Source: Gelidibacter maritimus (GTDB lineage: Bacteria > Bacteroidota > Bacteroidia > Flavobacteriales > Flavobacteriaceae). From it: DNA of 64,000 bases. Under the pieces are notes generated by a model, which was not told where the DNA came from, searched no databases, and saw only the letters and a program-made list of their open reading frames with translations. Shown here piece by piece: positions 63,392-64,000 of this stretch. The translations under genes were made by a program, and so were the position numbers. Within the stretch, counting starts at the first letter, position 1; each line of letters starts with the position of its first letter. The stretch is from positions 74,975 through 138,974 of the forward strand of contig NZ_JACGLT010000009.1 of assembly GCF_014062315.1 (NCBI RefSeq), given 5' to 3'.

Positions 63392-64000
63392 TCAAGAAAT
63401 TATTTCTGTGTCTATAACAATTTCACTCAATAAGGTTCTATGAACCGGACATCTGGAGGCTATCTCTTTTAATCGTTCTTGTTGCGCAGCGTCCAGGTTA
63501 CCAACGAATTTAAGTTTCTTTAAAAGGTGATCAAAACGTGTCGGTTTTTCTAAATCGCGCATTAAATCCTCACTATGTTTTTTAGAATAAGTTATGTAAA
63601 CAAACACTTCCTGAAGACCCCATTCCTTGCGTTCTGCGTAGAGTTTTAATGTCATTGCTGTACATGAGGCTAATGCTGCGCTCAAAAAATCATAAGGTGA
63701 AGGACCAAAATCATCACCTCCAAAAGACTTTGGTTCATCTGCTATAAAACTGTGTTTTTCCGTTTGCATGTAGGTTGTAAACTTGTCTTCCAAAAGATTC
63801 AAATGCCCTACCAACTGCTCGTCTTCCGTATCTAAAATAGCATGGTTACTGGTATCAAAATAACCTTGAACCCATGCGCCTATCAAATTACCCACATAAT
63901 TACTATCTTTTTCTTTCAATAATAAATGATCGGCATCATCCAAACTGACAAAACTTTTAGGATGGAATGCATTTATAAAGAGTTCTTGTGCATTATCAAT
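63392..64000 (-). CDS. Alpha/beta hydrolase-OsmC fusion protein, 5' end outside window
   Basis: Partial: the reading frame continues without a stop to the window edge, and the extra codons read [18 protein letters not shown], the end of an alpha/beta hydrolase domain with its catalytic His region. The next 150 or so residues are an OsmC/Ohr-like domain: [27 protein letters not shown]-like [16 protein letters not shown], and the second Cys in [10 protein letters not shown]. Thus C and C form the peroxidase pair. Such bifunctional proteins are thought to act in organic hydroperoxide or ester detoxification. Confidence 0.85.
   Translation of the reverse strand: MDNAQELFINAFHPKSFVSLDDADHLLLKEKDSNYVGNLIGAWVQGYFDTSNHAILDTEDEQLVGHLNLLEDKFTTYMQTEKHSFIADEPKSFGGDDFGPSPYDFLSAALASCTAMTLKLYAERKEWGLQEVFVYITYSKKHSEDLMRDLEKPTRFDHLLKKLKFVGNLDAAQQERLKEIASRCPVHRTLLSEIVIDTEIIS

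Overview
The window looks like the chromosome of a marine-type member of the Flavobacteriaceae (Bacteroidota). Supporting this are the moderate to low G+C, several TTG/GTG starts with weak Shine-Dalgarno sequences, recurring TAnnTTTG promoter elements, Cys-type lipoproteins preceded by short hydrophobic signals, a lipoprotein-type TamA (TamL) beside TamB, a mevalonate pathway block, and S37/S28 peptidase, GH113 and DUF2254 genes. No rRNA or tRNA gene, CRISPR array, prophage or complete classical insertion sequence was recognised.

Layout. 1-1418: tandem array of palindromic units holding two nearly identical GIY-YIG nuclease genes. 1478-2803: MATE exporter (minus). 2987-12432: metal-efflux locus, with an OmpR-type regulator, a histidine kinase, a divergent cadherin-like lipoprotein behind direct-repeat operators, and a TolC / adaptor / DUF190 / CzcA-CusA-type RND operon. 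12857-18260: S37/S28 peptidase, small membrane protein, YqiA-type esterase, SBF transporter, a secreted Cys-rich protein with a thermonuclease, and a fasciclin lipoprotein. 18470-25928: tamB-tamL. 25993-27043: mazEF and guanine deaminase. 27236-30601: arsenosugar biosynthesis genes (AhpD-like protein, ArsS, TIGR04282-type glycosyltransferase, PNP). 30551-32396: a 290-bp tandem repeat array with REP palindromes enclosing a REP-associated tyrosine transposase (RAYT).

32397-33920: fatty acid hydroxylase, a broken paralogue of it and a truncated DUF547 protein. 33960-35734 (minus): PPP-type phosphatase and GH113 hydrolase. 35827-42912: FAD oxidoreductase, membrane Fe-S protein and three glycosyltransferases. 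43256-47612 (minus): VOC protein, then a polyamine operon speA-speB-deoxyhypusine-synthase-like-acidic protein. 48496-52541 (minus): mevalonate block (diphosphomevalonate decarboxylase, GHMP kinase, UbiA prenyltransferase) plus a pseudouridine synthase paralogue that lacks the catalytic Asp. 52976-55189: hybrid histidine kinase. 55208-64000 (minus): HI0933-type flavoprotein, glycerophosphodiesterase, TesB thioesterase, DUF2254 protein, a 1233-residue phosphatase / kinase-like / beta-barrel fusion, and an alpha/beta hydrolase-OsmC protein running off the window edge.

The most unusual material is (i) two separate 'small nuclease plus its own palindromic repeats' systems, one GIY-YIG-based and one RAYT-based; (ii) the phosphatase/kinase-like/OMP fusion; (iii) the Asp-less pseudouridine synthase; (iv) 20-21-bp spaced direct-repeat operators at the metal-efflux lipoprotein and at the hybrid kinase. 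All functions are read from motifs and context only; no database search was possible.
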